Shown here piece after piece: positions 1-8,690 of a stretch of DNA of 41,712 nt. The notes under the pieces were generated by a model, which saw only the letters and a list, made by a program, of their open reading frames with translations, was not told where the DNA came from and did not search any database. The DNA is from Myxococcaceae bacterium. GTDB taxonomy: Bacteria; Myxococcota; Myxococcia; Myxococcales; Myxococcaceae. The stretch's first letter is position 1. Each line of letters starts with the position of its first letter. The position numbers were made by a program, and so were the translations under genes. Location of the stretch: the NCBI GenBank assembly GCA_016793095.1, contig JAEUJQ010000082.1, forward strand, positions 1-41,712, given 5' to 3'.

Positions 1-108
1 GGCGCGACTGGCGGTGGCGTCGCGGGCGGCGCGACTGGCGGCGGCGCTGCGGGTGGCGCGACTGGCGGTGGCGTCGCGGGCGGCGCGGCGGGCGGCACCG
101 CGGGCGGC
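1..108 (+). repeat. 27-bp coding tandem repeat (Gly-rich stalk)
   Basis: Four consecutive 27-bp units encode nine-residue periods (GATGGGVAG, GATGGGAAG, GATGGGVAG, then GAAGGTAGG). They form the low-complexity stalk between the missing N-terminus and the Cys-rich repeat. The array runs off the left edge, so its full length is unknown. Confidence 0.85.
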
Positions 109-2394
109 ATGGCCGCAGTCTGCGGTAACGGCATGACCGAAACCGGCGAAGAGTGCGACGACAACAACCTGGTCAGCACCGACGGCTGCACGGACACCTG
201 CCGCATCACCGTCGGCTACTCGTGCATCGGAGCGCCCAGCCAGTGCGCGCTCATCGGCACCGTCGTTCAGGTCGGCCTCGGCAACGACCACGGGTGCCAG
301 CGCACCACGACCGGCCTCGTCTTCTGCTGGGGCGATAACGACAACCTCGAGGTGTCGAGCGTCGCGGGAGTCGTGCGCAGCCCCGCGCGGGTCCCGGGGC
401 TCAGCACCGTGGAGGAGATTGCCGTCGGCGCCGACTTCAACTGCGCGCGCCGCACGGACGGCACCGTCGCCTGCTGGGGTGACAACGACAACCGGCAGCT
501 CGGCTTCGTGGGCGCCGACAGCCCGACCGCCGTCGATGTCGCCGGCATCTCGAGCGCCGTGCGCATCGCCGCCGGTGATGACTTCGCGTGTGCCCTCCTT
601 GGGTCCGGACAGGTCACCTGCTGGGGCGACAACGACAACCGGCAGCTCGGCGCTGGTGGCACCGGCACCACCGACAGCGAGGTTCCGTCCGTCGTCGTGG
701 GCGTGGCCCAGGCGATCGACCTGACGCTGGGGGGCGATTTCGCGTGCGCCCTCATCAGCGGAGGCGGCTTGCTCTGCTGGGGCGACAACGACAACGGGCA
801 GATCGGCGTCGGCGGCACCTCCACCACCGACGTCAGCGTCGGCACGGCGCCTGTCGGCCTGCCCGCCCTCACCGAGGTGTCCGCAGGCGGCGACCACGTC
901 TGTGGCATCACCGGTCCTCCAGGGAACCTCTGGTGCTGGGGCGACAACGCCAACGGTCAGCTCGGTGACAACAGCACCATCGATCGCCGCACTCCGCAGG
1001 TGGTGACGGGCCTCGCGTCGGTGACCGGCGTCGCTGGGGGCACGCGGCACACCTGCGTCACCCAGCAGGCAGGAACCGCCCAGTGTTGGGGCCTCAACAT
1101 CAACGGCCAGCTCGGAGACGGCACGACCGCAAACAGGCTCACCCCGGGGCTGGTGCAGCAGCTCCCTTCCGCGGTCACCGTCATCGAGACAGGCAACGTC
1201 TCGACGTGCGTGCTCTCGTCGAGTGGCGCACGACGCTGCTGGGGCCTGGACGAAGAAGGGCAGCTCGGGCTCGGCACGGCGCGCGGCCTGCTGGTCCCCA
1301 CGCAGGTGTCGTTGCCGCCAGTCGTGTCGGTCGACGGCTCCACCCCGGAGTTCCGCCGCGGCCATGCGTGCGCCCGGTTCGCGAACAACGACCTCTCGTG
1401 CTGGGGAGAGAACGACGTCGGCCAGCTCGGCGACGGAACCGTCATCGCGAGGCCGGCCCCGGTCGCGGTCTCATCCCTGGCTGGCCAGGTCGCCGATGTT
1501 GCCGTCGGACGTGCCTCGACCTGCGCGGTGCTCCTCAACGGTCAGGTGCATTGTTGGGGACGGAACGCTGAAGGCGAGCTCGGCGACGGCAGCCAGGTCG
1601 AACGGCCCTCGCCCGCGGCAGTCAGCATCGCCGTGCAGGCGGTCACCATCGCCGCCGGCCGGGACTTCTACTGCGCCACGTTCACGGACGACGCGGTGCG
1701 GTGCTGGGGGAACAACTCGAACGGACAGATTGGCGCATCGAACACGACGCCCCGCTTCCTGGTGCCGACCGTGGTGGCCGGGGTGAGCGCGGTGGTCGAG
1801 CTGGCGGCTGGAGAGGACTTCGCGTGCGCGCGGCACCTGAACGGCTCGGTGTCGTGCTGGGGCATCAACACCCAGGGACAGCTCGGGAACGGCATGACGG
1901 CGACGCAGCAGCCGATGCCTTCCCTGGTCTCGGGCCTGACGGACGCGGTGCAGCTCTCGGCCGGGCAGAATCACGCCTGCGCCCGGACGATGACCGGTGA
2001 CATCCGGTGCTGGGGCGACAACTCCTATGGCCAGCAGGCCAACACCATGACCGGCGCCGACGTCCTGCTGCCCACTACCATCACCGGAGTCAGCGGTGCG
2101 ACCTGGCTCAGCTGCGGAAACAACTTCAACTGCGCTGTCGTCGGGAGCGGCGCCGTGCAGTGCTGGGGCTACGCGCTCGACGGCCACCTCGGCAATGGCG
2201 CCGGCACGGCCCAGGTGAACGCCCCTGCGTTCATGAGCTCCGTCACGGGCATGCACAGGGTCGTCGGCGTGAACTCCACCACGTTCCTCATCACGCCGAT
2301 GGGCGGCGTGCAGGTGCTCGGCTTCGTCGGGTTTGGGCAGGTCGGCGTCGGCAGTTCGCTGCGACCGACGTTCCCGGTGCTCGCGCCGTTCTGA
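1..2394 (+). CDS. RCC1-repeat protein with Gly-rich stalk and Cys-rich repeat (5' partial)
   Basis: The reading frame is already open at base 1, so the true start and any signal peptide lie outside the window. The first 36 codons are a Gly/Ala/Thr stalk. It is followed by one myxobacterial Cys-rich repeat (DUF4215 type: CGNG, EECDDNN, DGCTDTC) at about 115-250. The rest is 14 RCC1-type units; 13 carry a CWG(x)N core (CWGDNDN, CWGLNING and similar) and the last is degenerate (VLGFVGFGQVG). Fourteen units would make two seven-bladed beta-propellers. Most units have a second Cys about ten residues before CWG, in the adjacent strand, which suggests disulfide-stapled blades outside the cytoplasm. 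The likely role is surface-exposed binding; the ligand is unknown. The ATG at 109 is inside the stalk and is not taken as the start. Confidence 0.93.
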   Translation, partial: GATGGGVAGGATGGGAAGGATGGGVAGGAAGGTAGGMAAVCGNGMTETGEECDDNNLVSTDGCTDTCRITVGYSCIGAPSQCALIGTVVQVGLGNDHGCQRTTTGLVFCWGDNDNLEVSSVAGVVRSPARVPGLSTVEEIAVGADFNCARRTDGTVACWGDNDNRQLGFVGADSPTAVDVAGISSAVRIAAGDDFACALLGSGQVTCWGDNDNRQLGAGGTGTTDSEVPSVVVGVAQAIDLTLGGDFACALISGGGLLCWGDNDNGQIGVGGTSTTDVSVGTAPVGLPALTEVSAGGDHVCGITGPPGNLWCWGDNANGQLGDNSTIDRRTPQVVTGLASVTGVAGGTRHTCVTQQAGTAQCWGLNINGQLGDGTTANRLTPGLVQQLPSAVTVIETGNVSTCVLSSSGARRCWGLDEEGQLGLGTARGLLVPTQVSLPPVVSVDGSTPEFRRGHACARFANNDLSCWGENDVGQLGDGTVIARPAPVAVSSLAGQVADVAVGRASTCAVLLNGQVHCWGRNAEGELGDGSQVERPSPAAVSIAVQAVTIAAGRDFYCATFTDDAVRCWGNNSNGQIGASNTTPRFLVPTVVAGVSAVVELAAGEDFACARHLNGSVSCWGINTQGQLGNGMTATQQPMPSLVSGLTDAVQLSAGQNHACARTMTGDIRCWGDNSYGQQANTMTGADVLLPTTITGVSGATWLSCGNNFNCAVVGSGAVQCWGYALDGHLGNGAGTAQVNAPAFMSSVTGMHRVVGVNSTTFLITPMGGVQVLGFVGFGQVGVGSSLRPTFPVLAPF

Positions 2395-2490
2395 CGCGGC
2401 CTCGAGCGCAGGCAGTCCGTTCTGGGTGAATGAGGCCCGGCTCCTCGCGATGGCGTTGAACCTGGGCCCGACCAGCGGCAGGTAGCCGGC

Positions 2491-3240
2491 ATGCCCACGC
2501 GCCCGTTGGTTCCGGAGACGTTCTCAGCCCGCCTCGTCGAGGCCCGCCCGCTGGGTCCGCGCGTGCGGCACCTCGTCTTCGAGCGGGTCGACCAGTCGCC
2601 CTTCCTCTTCGAGGCCGGCCAGTGGGTGCAGACGATTCTGCCGCTTCAGGACGCGCAGGGCCGGCCGCTGCGCCGCTCGTACAGCATCGCCTCGCCGCCC
2701 GAGGGGACCTGTCGCTTCGAGCTCGCCGTCACGCGCGTCGAAGACGGCCCCGGCTCGGGGTTCCTCCACGGCGCCGACGTGGGGCTCACGCTCGACGTGA
2801 AGGGTCCGCAGGGCACGTTCATCCGTCCGCTCGAGACGGCCGCGCCCTCGCTCTTCATCGCGACCGGCACGGGCGTCGCTCCCTTTCGAGCGATGATTCG
2901 CCACGCGCTGGGGAGCGGCCGCACCGAGCCGATGTGGCTGCTGCTGGGCGTGCGCAGCCCGGATGAGCTGCTCTACGGAGACGAGCTGTCGTTCCTCGAG
3001 CGCACGCACCCGGGCTTCCGCTTCATCCCTTCGCTCTCCCGTCCGCCCGGCGGCTGGGGCGGCCGCAGCGGCTATGTGCAGACGCACGTGAAGGAGCTGT
3101 GGACGGCCTTCAGCGCGCAGCACAGCGACGCGCACGCGTACATCTGCGGCGTGAAGAAAATGCTCGAGGCCACGAGGCAGGTGCTGCGGGTCGAGCTGGG
3201 CGTGGAGCGGAAGCGCGTGCACCTCGAGGCCTACGACTGA
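2491..3240 (+). CDS. Ferredoxin-NADP reductase-type FAD oxidoreductase
   Basis: A 249-residue single-polypeptide flavoprotein of the FNR superfamily, predicted cytoplasmic. The FAD-binding barrel carries RSYS at residues 62-65. The NADP-binding half has GTGVAPFR at 126-133 and a Cys-Gly pair at 219-220 in YICGVKKM, and the protein ends with the acidic tail EAYD. In this family electrons pass between NAD(P)H and ferredoxin or flavodoxin through FAD. No ferredoxin gene lies next to it, so the partner is unknown. The ATG is preceded by a GGCAGG-like ribosome site. The gene lies 96 bp after the RCC1 gene and looks separately transcribed. Length is normal for bacterial FNRs. Confidence 0.9.
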   Translation: MPTRPLVPETFSARLVEARPLGPRVRHLVFERVDQSPFLFEAGQWVQTILPLQDAQGRPLRRSYSIASPPEGTCRFELAVTRVEDGPGSGFLHGADVGLTLDVKGPQGTFIRPLETAAPSLFIATGTGVAPFRAMIRHALGSGRTEPMWLLLGVRSPDELLYGDELSFLERTHPGFRFIPSLSRPPGGWGGRSGYVQTHVKELWTAFSAQHSDAHAYICGVKKMLEATRQVLRVELGVERKRVHLEAYD

Positions 3241-3270
3241 GCCCGACGCGCGCTGGCTCACGTCGCCACC

Positions 3271-3445
3271 AGCCGCGATGGGCGCCGTCGCTTCATGCCG
3301 GTCGCGGCGGCGACGGAGGTCGATTCAACTGGGCGGGGTGGTCGCGCTGAGCCCAGGTGAATCGATGCCGTCGAGCCGCGATGGGCGCCGTCGCTTCATG
3401 CCGGTCGCGGCGGCGACGGAGGTCGATTCAACTGGGCGGGGTGGT
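3271..3445. repeat. 72-bp perfect direct repeat upstream of the PEGA gene
   Basis: Bases 3271-3342 and 3374-3445 are identical over 72 bp (AGCCGCGATGGGCGCC... to ...GGGCGGGGTGGT) and are separated by 31 bp. The second copy ends 14 bp before the GTG start of the next gene, so the duplication includes its leader and probably promoter DNA. A 7-bp inverted pair, CGATTCA (3321-3327) and TGAATCG (3358-3364), links copy 1 to the spacer. No coding role is apparent. Confidence 0.9.
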
Positions 3446-3459
3446 AGCGTCGTCGCTGC

Positions 3460-4707
3460 GTGAGCAAGAAGAAGGACGACCTCAATAAGCCGACCGCCAT
3501 CGAGAGCGGCAAGCCCCTCACGCCGGTGCGGACCGACGGCAACACGAGCACCGTCATCGTGGCGGAAGAGGCAGAGCCGGGCGCGGTGAAGACGGCCGCG
3601 ATGCCCGCATGGCAGGAAGACGGCGCGCCCCTTCAGCTCAACACCCAGCCCACGCCCGCCTGGCCCATCACCGACACGGGCAAGCCCGCCCTCACCGCCG
3701 GCTCCACCGACCGCCAGCCCGCCCTCGCCGTCACCACGGACAAGGAGCGGCCCGCGTTGAACCGCTCGCTCACGCCTGACCCGGGCGTGCCCGTCACCCA
3801 GCAGACTCCGGCGTGGGACGAGGAGGCCGCGAAGCCGCTCGTCACCGAACCGACGCCCGCCTGGGAGGACGTCGCCGAGGTGAAGACGCGCGGCGTGCCA
3901 GCCCTCAAGCCCGACGACGCCGTCAACCAGGCGACGAAGGTGAAGCTCGCGCAGGTGTCGAACGACGAGGTCGGCCAGGCGATGACGCGGCCGACGCGGC
4001 GCAACTCGATTCCGCGCCCCGTCCTCCTCGGCCTCGCGGGCCTCACCACGCTCTCGGTCGTGCTGCTGGCCTGGTTGTTCGCGCGCAGCGGCCCCGAGGT
4101 GAAGGACCCGTCGCGCCTCGAGAAGATCCCCGGCCTGCCGGCCATGGCGAAGAAGGCCGGCCCCGCGCCGCTGCCAGAGAAGCGCGCCGACGTCACCGAC
4201 GTCATCGCGAAGCCGAAGGAGCCTCCACGCCCGGCGCTCACCACCGAGCTGCTCCTCGATGCCGGCGCCGGCCTCCAGCCCGAGTCGAAGACGGTGCCCG
4301 CGAGCATCGTGCGCATCGACACCGAGCCTCCCGTCTCCATCACCTGGAACGGGGTGGACTACGGGTGGACGCCAGCGCTCATCACCATGCCCGTCGGCCA
4401 GCACACCGTGTCCATCGAGAACAAGGACGTGGGCCTCAAGCGCTCCCTCACCGTCAATGCGTCGAACGAGGAGCGCACCTTCCTGCGCTTCGAGTTCGCG
4501 AAGGGCTGGCTGTCCATCGACCGGCCGAAGACGGCGAAGGTCTCGGTCGCTGGCGTGCCCGTGAAGGACCGCGCCATTCTCCTCTGGGAGGGCCGGCACC
4601 GCATCGACGTCGTCTTCGGCAATGGGCAGAAGACCTCGAAGACAGCTGACGTGGTGAGCGGGGTGACCGCCGAGGTCTTCTTCGACGACCCGCTCCCGCA
4701 GGAGTGA
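3460..4707 (+). CDS. Membrane-anchored PEGA-like protein with PA(W/L) motifs
   Basis: A 415-residue protein starting at GTG (MSKKKDD). Residues 1-180 are predicted cytoplasmic, disordered and charged. They contain four PAW motifs (about residues 49, 66, 117 and 133, three preceded by Thr) and four PAL motifs (KPAL, QPAL, RPAL, VPAL). One membrane helix lies at about 187-207 (RPVLLGLAGLTTLSVVLLAW). The C-terminal half would be periplasmic and resembles a PEGA domain (TEPPVSITWNG, GWTPALITMPVGQHTVSI). No enzymatic motif is visible. The stop is one base before the start of the lipoprotein hydrolase, so the two are co-transcribed. A role as an envelope-to-cytoplasm adaptor, with the TPAW sites as possible phospho-Thr positions, is inference only. 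Confidence 0.8.
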   Translation: MSKKKDDLNKPTAIESGKPLTPVRTDGNTSTVIVAEEAEPGAVKTAAMPAWQEDGAPLQLNTQPTPAWPITDTGKPALTAGSTDRQPALAVTTDKERPALNRSLTPDPGVPVTQQTPAWDEEAAKPLVTEPTPAWEDVAEVKTRGVPALKPDDAVNQATKVKLAQVSNDEVGQAMTRPTRRNSIPRPVLLGLAGLTTLSVVLLAWLFARSGPEVKDPSRLEKIPGLPAMAKKAGPAPLPEKRADVTDVIAKPKEPPRPALTTELLLDAGAGLQPESKTVPASIVRIDTEPPVSITWNGVDYGWTPALITMPVGQHTVSIENKDVGLKRSLTVNASNEERTFLRFEFAKGWLSIDRPKTAKVSVAGVPVKDRAILLWEGRHRIDVVFGNGQKTSKTADVVSGVTAEVFFDDPLPQE

Positions 4708-4708
4708 C

Positions 4709-5656
4709 GTGAGGGCCGCGCTCGTCAGCCTCCTGGTGTTCGCCGCCTGCGCCTCGTTCCCCCGCGTGTCCACGCCCTCGTTGCTGCCTCCGCCCGGGGC
4801 CGAGTGGCTCGACGCAGGGAGCGGCCAGCGCCTCTTCAGCACGCTCAGCGGCCCCGCCGACGCAGGGACGACGGTCTGGTTCGTGCTGGGCCCTGAGATC
4901 AGCTCCGCACCGCTCTACCCGTCGCTCACCGCAGCGCTGCACGAGGCCGGCATCGCGACGGCGGTGTTCCACCCGCGAGGCGCCGGTTACTCGGACGGGC
5001 TGCGCGGTGACACGGACGACTTTGAGGCCGTGCTCGCCGACTACCGCCGGTTTCTCGACGAGCTGGCCCGACGCGCTCCGGGAGCGCTCTTTCTGTTCGG
5101 CCACAGCGCGGGCGCCGCCTTCGCGCTCGAGGCCGCCGCGACGACGTCGGTGCCCCTCGCCGGCGTCGTGCTGGTGAACCCCGCCTTCAAGCTCAAGGCG
5201 GGCGAGGGCATGACGCCGTCCTTCGGGGACTACCTCGTGTTCGCCGGCAACATGGTGTTCCGACCGGCCGCGCTCACCGTCGACATGAACAGCCGGCCCG
5301 ACGCCATCGCGTTCGCGCCCGACCGTGACGAAGGCCGCGCGCTGCAGGCAGACCCGCTCGTCGTCCGGTACTTCAGCATGCGGCAGCTCCTGGCCCAGAA
5401 GCAGGTGATGGACCGCTGCGCCGACAACGCCGCCCGCGTCACCGCGCCCCTCCTCCTCATCGAAGGCGCCCACGACGCGCTCGTGGACCCCACCGGAAAC
5501 GTCGAGCTGCTCGCGCGCGCGAAGACCAGGGACAAGGTGAGGCTGGTCGCGCCTGACGGTGGCCACGGCTCGAGCGCGGTGGAGAGCATGGTCTCTGAAC
5601 TGATGGAGTGGATAACCAGCCGGAATCAGGACCTCCAGGGTCGTGGTCGAAAGTAG
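4709..5656 (+). CDS. Lipoprotein alpha/beta hydrolase (serine aminopeptidase/lysophospholipase-like)
   Basis: A 315-residue protein starting at GTG one base after the preceding stop. A short signal peptide ends in a lipobox with Cys14 (LLVFAAC), so it is predicted to be lipid-anchored in the envelope. The alpha/beta-hydrolase fold is shown by the nucleophile elbow GHSAG (Ser133), Asp256 in IEGAHD and His286 in DGGHGSS, a complete triad. The FHPRGAGYSDG segment is typical of the S33 hydrolase/monoacylglycerol lipase group. The substrate is probably an ester or lipid but cannot be read from sequence. It shares an operon with the PEGA protein, and the next lipoprotein gene begins 23 bp after its stop. 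Confidence 0.87.
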   Translation: MRAALVSLLVFAACASFPRVSTPSLLPPPGAEWLDAGSGQRLFSTLSGPADAGTTVWFVLGPEISSAPLYPSLTAALHEAGIATAVFHPRGAGYSDGLRGDTDDFEAVLADYRRFLDELARRAPGALFLFGHSAGAAFALEAAATTSVPLAGVVLVNPAFKLKAGEGMTPSFGDYLVFAGNMVFRPAALTVDMNSRPDAIAFAPDRDEGRALQADPLVVRYFSMRQLLAQKQVMDRCADNAARVTAPLLLIEGAHDALVDPTGNVELLARAKTRDKVRLVAPDGGHGSSAVESMVSELMEWITSRNQDLQGRGRK

Positions 5657-5679
5657 GCGGATGTGGTATGGGCGCCTGC

Positions 5680-6597
5680 ATGCGCACCTCCTTCTTCGTC
5701 GCGGCGTTCGCAGTGGTGGCAGTGGGCTGTGGAGTCTCCGAGGTCGAGGTGACGGAGGGCCCGAGCGACGCGGAGCTGTCGGCGGAGGAGACCAGAGAGC
5801 TCTCCACCCGCTCGAACTCCTACGTGGTCTACCGGCGGGACACCCGCCGCTGCGTCTCGCCGCTGTGTGGTGGGTACTGGGTGCATGACGTCAACCGCAA
5901 GACGCTGCGTGAGGAGTACGTCAGCGGCTTCGACTTCTCCCGGTCCGGCCTGACCGAGGAGACCCAGGCGAAGGTGTTCGAGGCGCCGGACGGTGAGGTC
6001 GTGCTGCGCGGCAAGCTCGGGCCCACCGAGCCCCGGTTCAACACCCGCCCCTTCATCGTGCTCGAGGCGTTCCGTGGCATGCCCGGTGTCGTCGTGGGCT
6101 TCAGTGACGTCTTCTATCGCGTCGAGCGCGCCGACGAGATCCGCTGCGTCGTCGCGCCGTGCCCCAACCTCCGCGCGTTCAAGCTGCACACGTCCGCGCA
6201 GCTCTTGTTCCACGAGCTGTCGCTCACGCGCGCCTCGAAGACGAACGTGGACACCCGGTGGATGAGCTCTCGCATCACCGACAAGGGCGCGCTGGTGGCC
6301 GGCACGTTCACGACCCGCACGCGCTCCTCGACCCTCGACGTGGGCCCGGTCTTCATGCGGCTGCCCGAGCCGTCGCAGTCGTGCCCGCGCATCGCCATTC
6401 ACCAGTGCGCCGCCGGCTACACGCTGTCGTGGGCGCGCAACGAGAACCGCTGCCTCATCCCGACGGGCTGCGTGCGCACGGTGACGTGCCCGCAGATCCG
6501 CCCGTACTGCGACGCGGACTACTCGGCGATGACGTGGAACGGGGGCCCCAACGCCTGCCCGCGCGCCGTCTGTGACCCGACCTGGGTGACGCAATAG
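5680..6597 (+). CDS. Cys-rich lipoprotein, DUF6748-like
   Basis: A 305-residue protein. I chose the ATG at 5680 because it opens directly into a signal peptide with a lipobox (MRTSFFVAAFAVVAVGC); the upstream ATGs would prepend a hydrophilic stretch. The mature region has RRDTRRCVSPLCGG followed by a partly similar RCVVAPC segment, suggesting two related disulfide-containing modules. This pattern recalls myxobacterial proteins that I remember as DUF6748, not checked. The C-terminal third adds further Cys pairs (SCPRIAIHQC, TCPQIRPYC, ACPRAVC) resembling a small Cys-rich inhibitor-like or EGF-like fold. Function unknown; predicted surface or periplasmic. It may share a transcript with the hydrolase. 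Confidence 0.8.
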   Translation: MRTSFFVAAFAVVAVGCGVSEVEVTEGPSDAELSAEETRELSTRSNSYVVYRRDTRRCVSPLCGGYWVHDVNRKTLREEYVSGFDFSRSGLTEETQAKVFEAPDGEVVLRGKLGPTEPRFNTRPFIVLEAFRGMPGVVVGFSDVFYRVERADEIRCVVAPCPNLRAFKLHTSAQLLFHELSLTRASKTNVDTRWMSSRITDKGALVAGTFTTRTRSSTLDVGPVFMRLPEPSQSCPRIAIHQCAAGYTLSWARNENRCLIPTGCVRTVTCPQIRPYCDADYSAMTWNGGPNACPRAVCDPTWVTQ

Positions 6598-6623
6598 TCC
6601 CCAGCAGACCAGCCCCCGCCGTC

Positions 6624-7619
6624 ATGTCCCATTCCGTTCGAGTCGCCGCAGCCGTGGTGGCTGCTCTGGGGTTGTCCCAGGCGGCCTGTCTGGCGGCGGT
6701 CGATGAGGCCAGGAGGGACGCGGGAGTGCCCGTCAACGGGGTCCGAAGCTGGGGAGCGATCGCCCATGATGGGCACTCCGTGTACTGGGCGCCCGCATCC
6801 TCTTCGACCACCGCTGTGCTCCAGCGCACCCCCGACGGCGAGGTGCGCACATGGGTCGCGGACGCCGGGCACCGACCGTTTCCTCAGGTTGCAGCAGGCC
6901 ACCTGCTCTGGATGGACGATGGACTCAAGGTGCGGCCGCTGGACGGTGGCGCTGCGCGGCCGGTCGGCCCCCCCGCTGAAGCCTTCGCGGTGCGGGGACG
7001 GCAGGTGTTGGTCATGACCGGGGGGCGCGACCGCTTCTCGCTCCTGGACTTCGTGACCGGCAGCCACCTCCTGACCTTCAGCCTGCCCATGGGCCTCCGG
7101 GCGCTGGGCTTCTCCGCCGCAGGTGACGTGCTCGCCGGAGCGTGCCCCTACCGCGCGGACGACGCCGGTCTGGAGTACGCGCTCCTGCGGCTCTCTGCGG
7201 ACGGCGGCAGCTTCGAGCCGTACGGCAAGGCGTCGTGCCCCGTCGGCCTCTCGTTCGACGACTCGACGACGTACGTGTTCGACTACACCCCGCCGGAAGG
7301 CAGCCTGCCCGGCCACGACATGCTCCGGCGCGTGGAGCCCGACGGCACGACCGCGCGTCTGCCGGTGGTCGCAACGCTCTTCGTGCGCGCCAGCGTCGCC
7401 TTCCACTTCTCTCAACGGGAGCCACAGGGGGACGGCGGCCCTCCGGTCGAGATCGAGGCCGTGTCTCTGGTTGACGGTGGCGTGCACCGCGTCGTCACGC
7501 TGGACGGGCGCCGGCAGCTGTGGGGCTTCGCCGTCGACGGGCAGTCGAGCTACGTGCTCTACGAAGACGACGCGACGCTGCACGTGGCGCCGTTGCCAGA
7601 GGAGCTTCGCGTGCCGTAG
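6624..7619 (+). CDS. Lipoprotein, probable beta-propeller, function unknown
   Basis: A 331-residue protein with a signal peptide and lipobox (AALGLSQAAC, Cys at about 21). The mature part is a series of short beta-rich segments (HDGHSVYWAP, AAGHLLWMDD, FDDSTTYVFDY, FAVDGQSSYVLYEDD). These recur at about 45-50 residues and read like YVTN/TolB-type propeller blades. I recognise no catalytic motif. It lies 26 bp after the Cys-rich lipoprotein on the same strand, so co-expression is likely. Its 3' end converges on the short-chain dehydrogenase gene across 82 bp, where I see no strong terminator. Confidence 0.78.
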   Translation: MSHSVRVAAAVVAALGLSQAACLAAVDEARRDAGVPVNGVRSWGAIAHDGHSVYWAPASSSTTAVLQRTPDGEVRTWVADAGHRPFPQVAAGHLLWMDDGLKVRPLDGGAARPVGPPAEAFAVRGRQVLVMTGGRDRFSLLDFVTGSHLLTFSLPMGLRALGFSAAGDVLAGACPYRADDAGLEYALLRLSADGGSFEPYGKASCPVGLSFDDSTTYVFDYTPPEGSLPGHDMLRRVEPDGTTARLPVVATLFVRASVAFHFSQREPQGDGGPPVEIEAVSLVDGGVHRVVTLDGRRQLWGFAVDGQSSYVLYEDDATLHVAPLPEELRVP

Positions 7620-7701
7620 CGCCGGACGCGGGGTCGCGTTCAAGAACGGCTGAGCACAGCGAGGCCAGAATGGCACGCACCAGTCGGCCGCTCGGAGACG
7701 C

Positions 7702-8469
7702 TCACGGGAGCAGCTTCGCGGTCTGCGCGCCCATCACCGTGATGGTAGACCTGCGTGGCAGCAGCCTTCGGAGCAGGAATGAGGCAAAGCGGTTGAACGC
7801 GCCCGGAATGAGGAGCGGCCCGCCCCCGAGCGCCGCCAGCGTCTCGTCCACGACCTGCTTCGGCTCGAGCTCGCCCGGCGCCTTCGTCTTCGCCGCCTTC
7901 AGGTAGCCTGGAGTCCGCGTCGCGCCCGCGCACACGGCGAGCACATCGACACCATGTGGCTTCGCCTCGGCCCAGAGCGCCTCGGCCAGGCTCAGGTTGA
8001 ACGACTTCGTGGCCCCGTACACCGCGAGGAACGGAGACCCCTGGAACGCGGTGAGCGACGACATGAGCACGATGGCGCCCCGCTGGCGCGCCACCATGCC
8101 GGGCAGCACGAGGTGGCTCAGCGTCACCGGCGCGCGGCAGTTCACGTCGAGGGCCCTCAGCCCGTCCGCCAGGGGCCGCTGCGCGAAGGCGCCCAGCGGG
8201 GCGTGCGCGGCGTTGCAGACGAGGACGCCCACCTCGCGCGCGCCGAGCACCTCGCGCACCTCAGCCTCGAGGGTGGGCGCCGAGAGGTCCATCGCCCGGG
8301 TGACGACCTCGACCTTCCCGCGCAGGCCCGCTGCGACCGCCTCGAGCGCGTCTGCCCGCCGGGCGAGCAGCACCAGCTTGTATCCGCGGTCGGCCAGCGC
8401 CGCGGCGAAGGCGGCGCCGAGCCCCTCCGACGCGCCTGCCACCACCGCCCACTCCCCGTAGGTGCGCAT
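7702..8469 (-). CDS. Short-chain dehydrogenase/reductase (SDR)
   Basis: A 255-residue classical SDR with a Rossmann fold, predicted cytoplasmic. The cofactor loop is GASEGLG at residues 12-18, followed by NAA at 86-88. The catalytic Ser138 is in VLMSSLT, with Tyr151 and Lys155 in YGATK. Arg37-Arg38 after the second beta strand (LLARR) suggests NADP(H) rather than NAD(H). The C-terminus (FASFLLRRLLPRR) is basic and hydrophobic and may associate with membrane. The family oxidises or reduces alcohols and ketones; the substrate here is not predictable. The sequence upstream of its start holds an 88-bp tandem duplication. Confidence 0.92.
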   Translation of the reverse strand: MRTYGEWAVVAGASEGLGAAFAAALADRGYKLVLLARRADALEAVAAGLRGKVEVVTRAMDLSAPTLEAEVREVLGAREVGVLVCNAAHAPLGAFAQRPLADGLRALDVNCRAPVTLSHLVLPGMVARQRGAIVLMSSLTAFQGSPFLAVYGATKSFNLSLAEALWAEAKPHGVDVLAVCAGATRTPGYLKAAKTKAPGELEPKQVVDETLAALGGGPLLIPGAFNRFASFLLRRLLPRRSTITVMGAQTAKLLP

Positions 8470-8514
8470 GGGCGCTCATTAGCCCGGCCCGTCGCCGAGT
8501 CGATCTCTGTCGAA

Positions 8515-8690
8515 AGCGAGCGCTGACAGGACCGCCGGCGACCACGTCGTCGGAGACCGCCGCACGATGCGTTCGGTCGCCCGCCGCTCCCGAGCTCGAT
8601 TCAGCGAGCGCTGACAGGACCGCCGGCGACCACGTCGTCGGAGACCGCCGCACGATGCCTTCGGTCGCCCGCCGCTCCGGAGCTCGATTC
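8515..8690. repeat. 88-bp tandem duplication between cyclase and SDR genes
   Basis: Bases 8515-8602 and 8603-8690 form a head-to-tail duplication with two mismatches (ATGCGTTCGG against ATGCCTTCGG, and CTCCCGAG against CTCCGGAG). The array ends 13 bp beyond the cyclase stop codon and fills most of the 234-bp gap upstream of the SDR gene. Each unit ends in GAGCTCGATTC. The octamer TCGATTCA also occurs in the 3271-3445 repeats. Confidence 0.9.
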
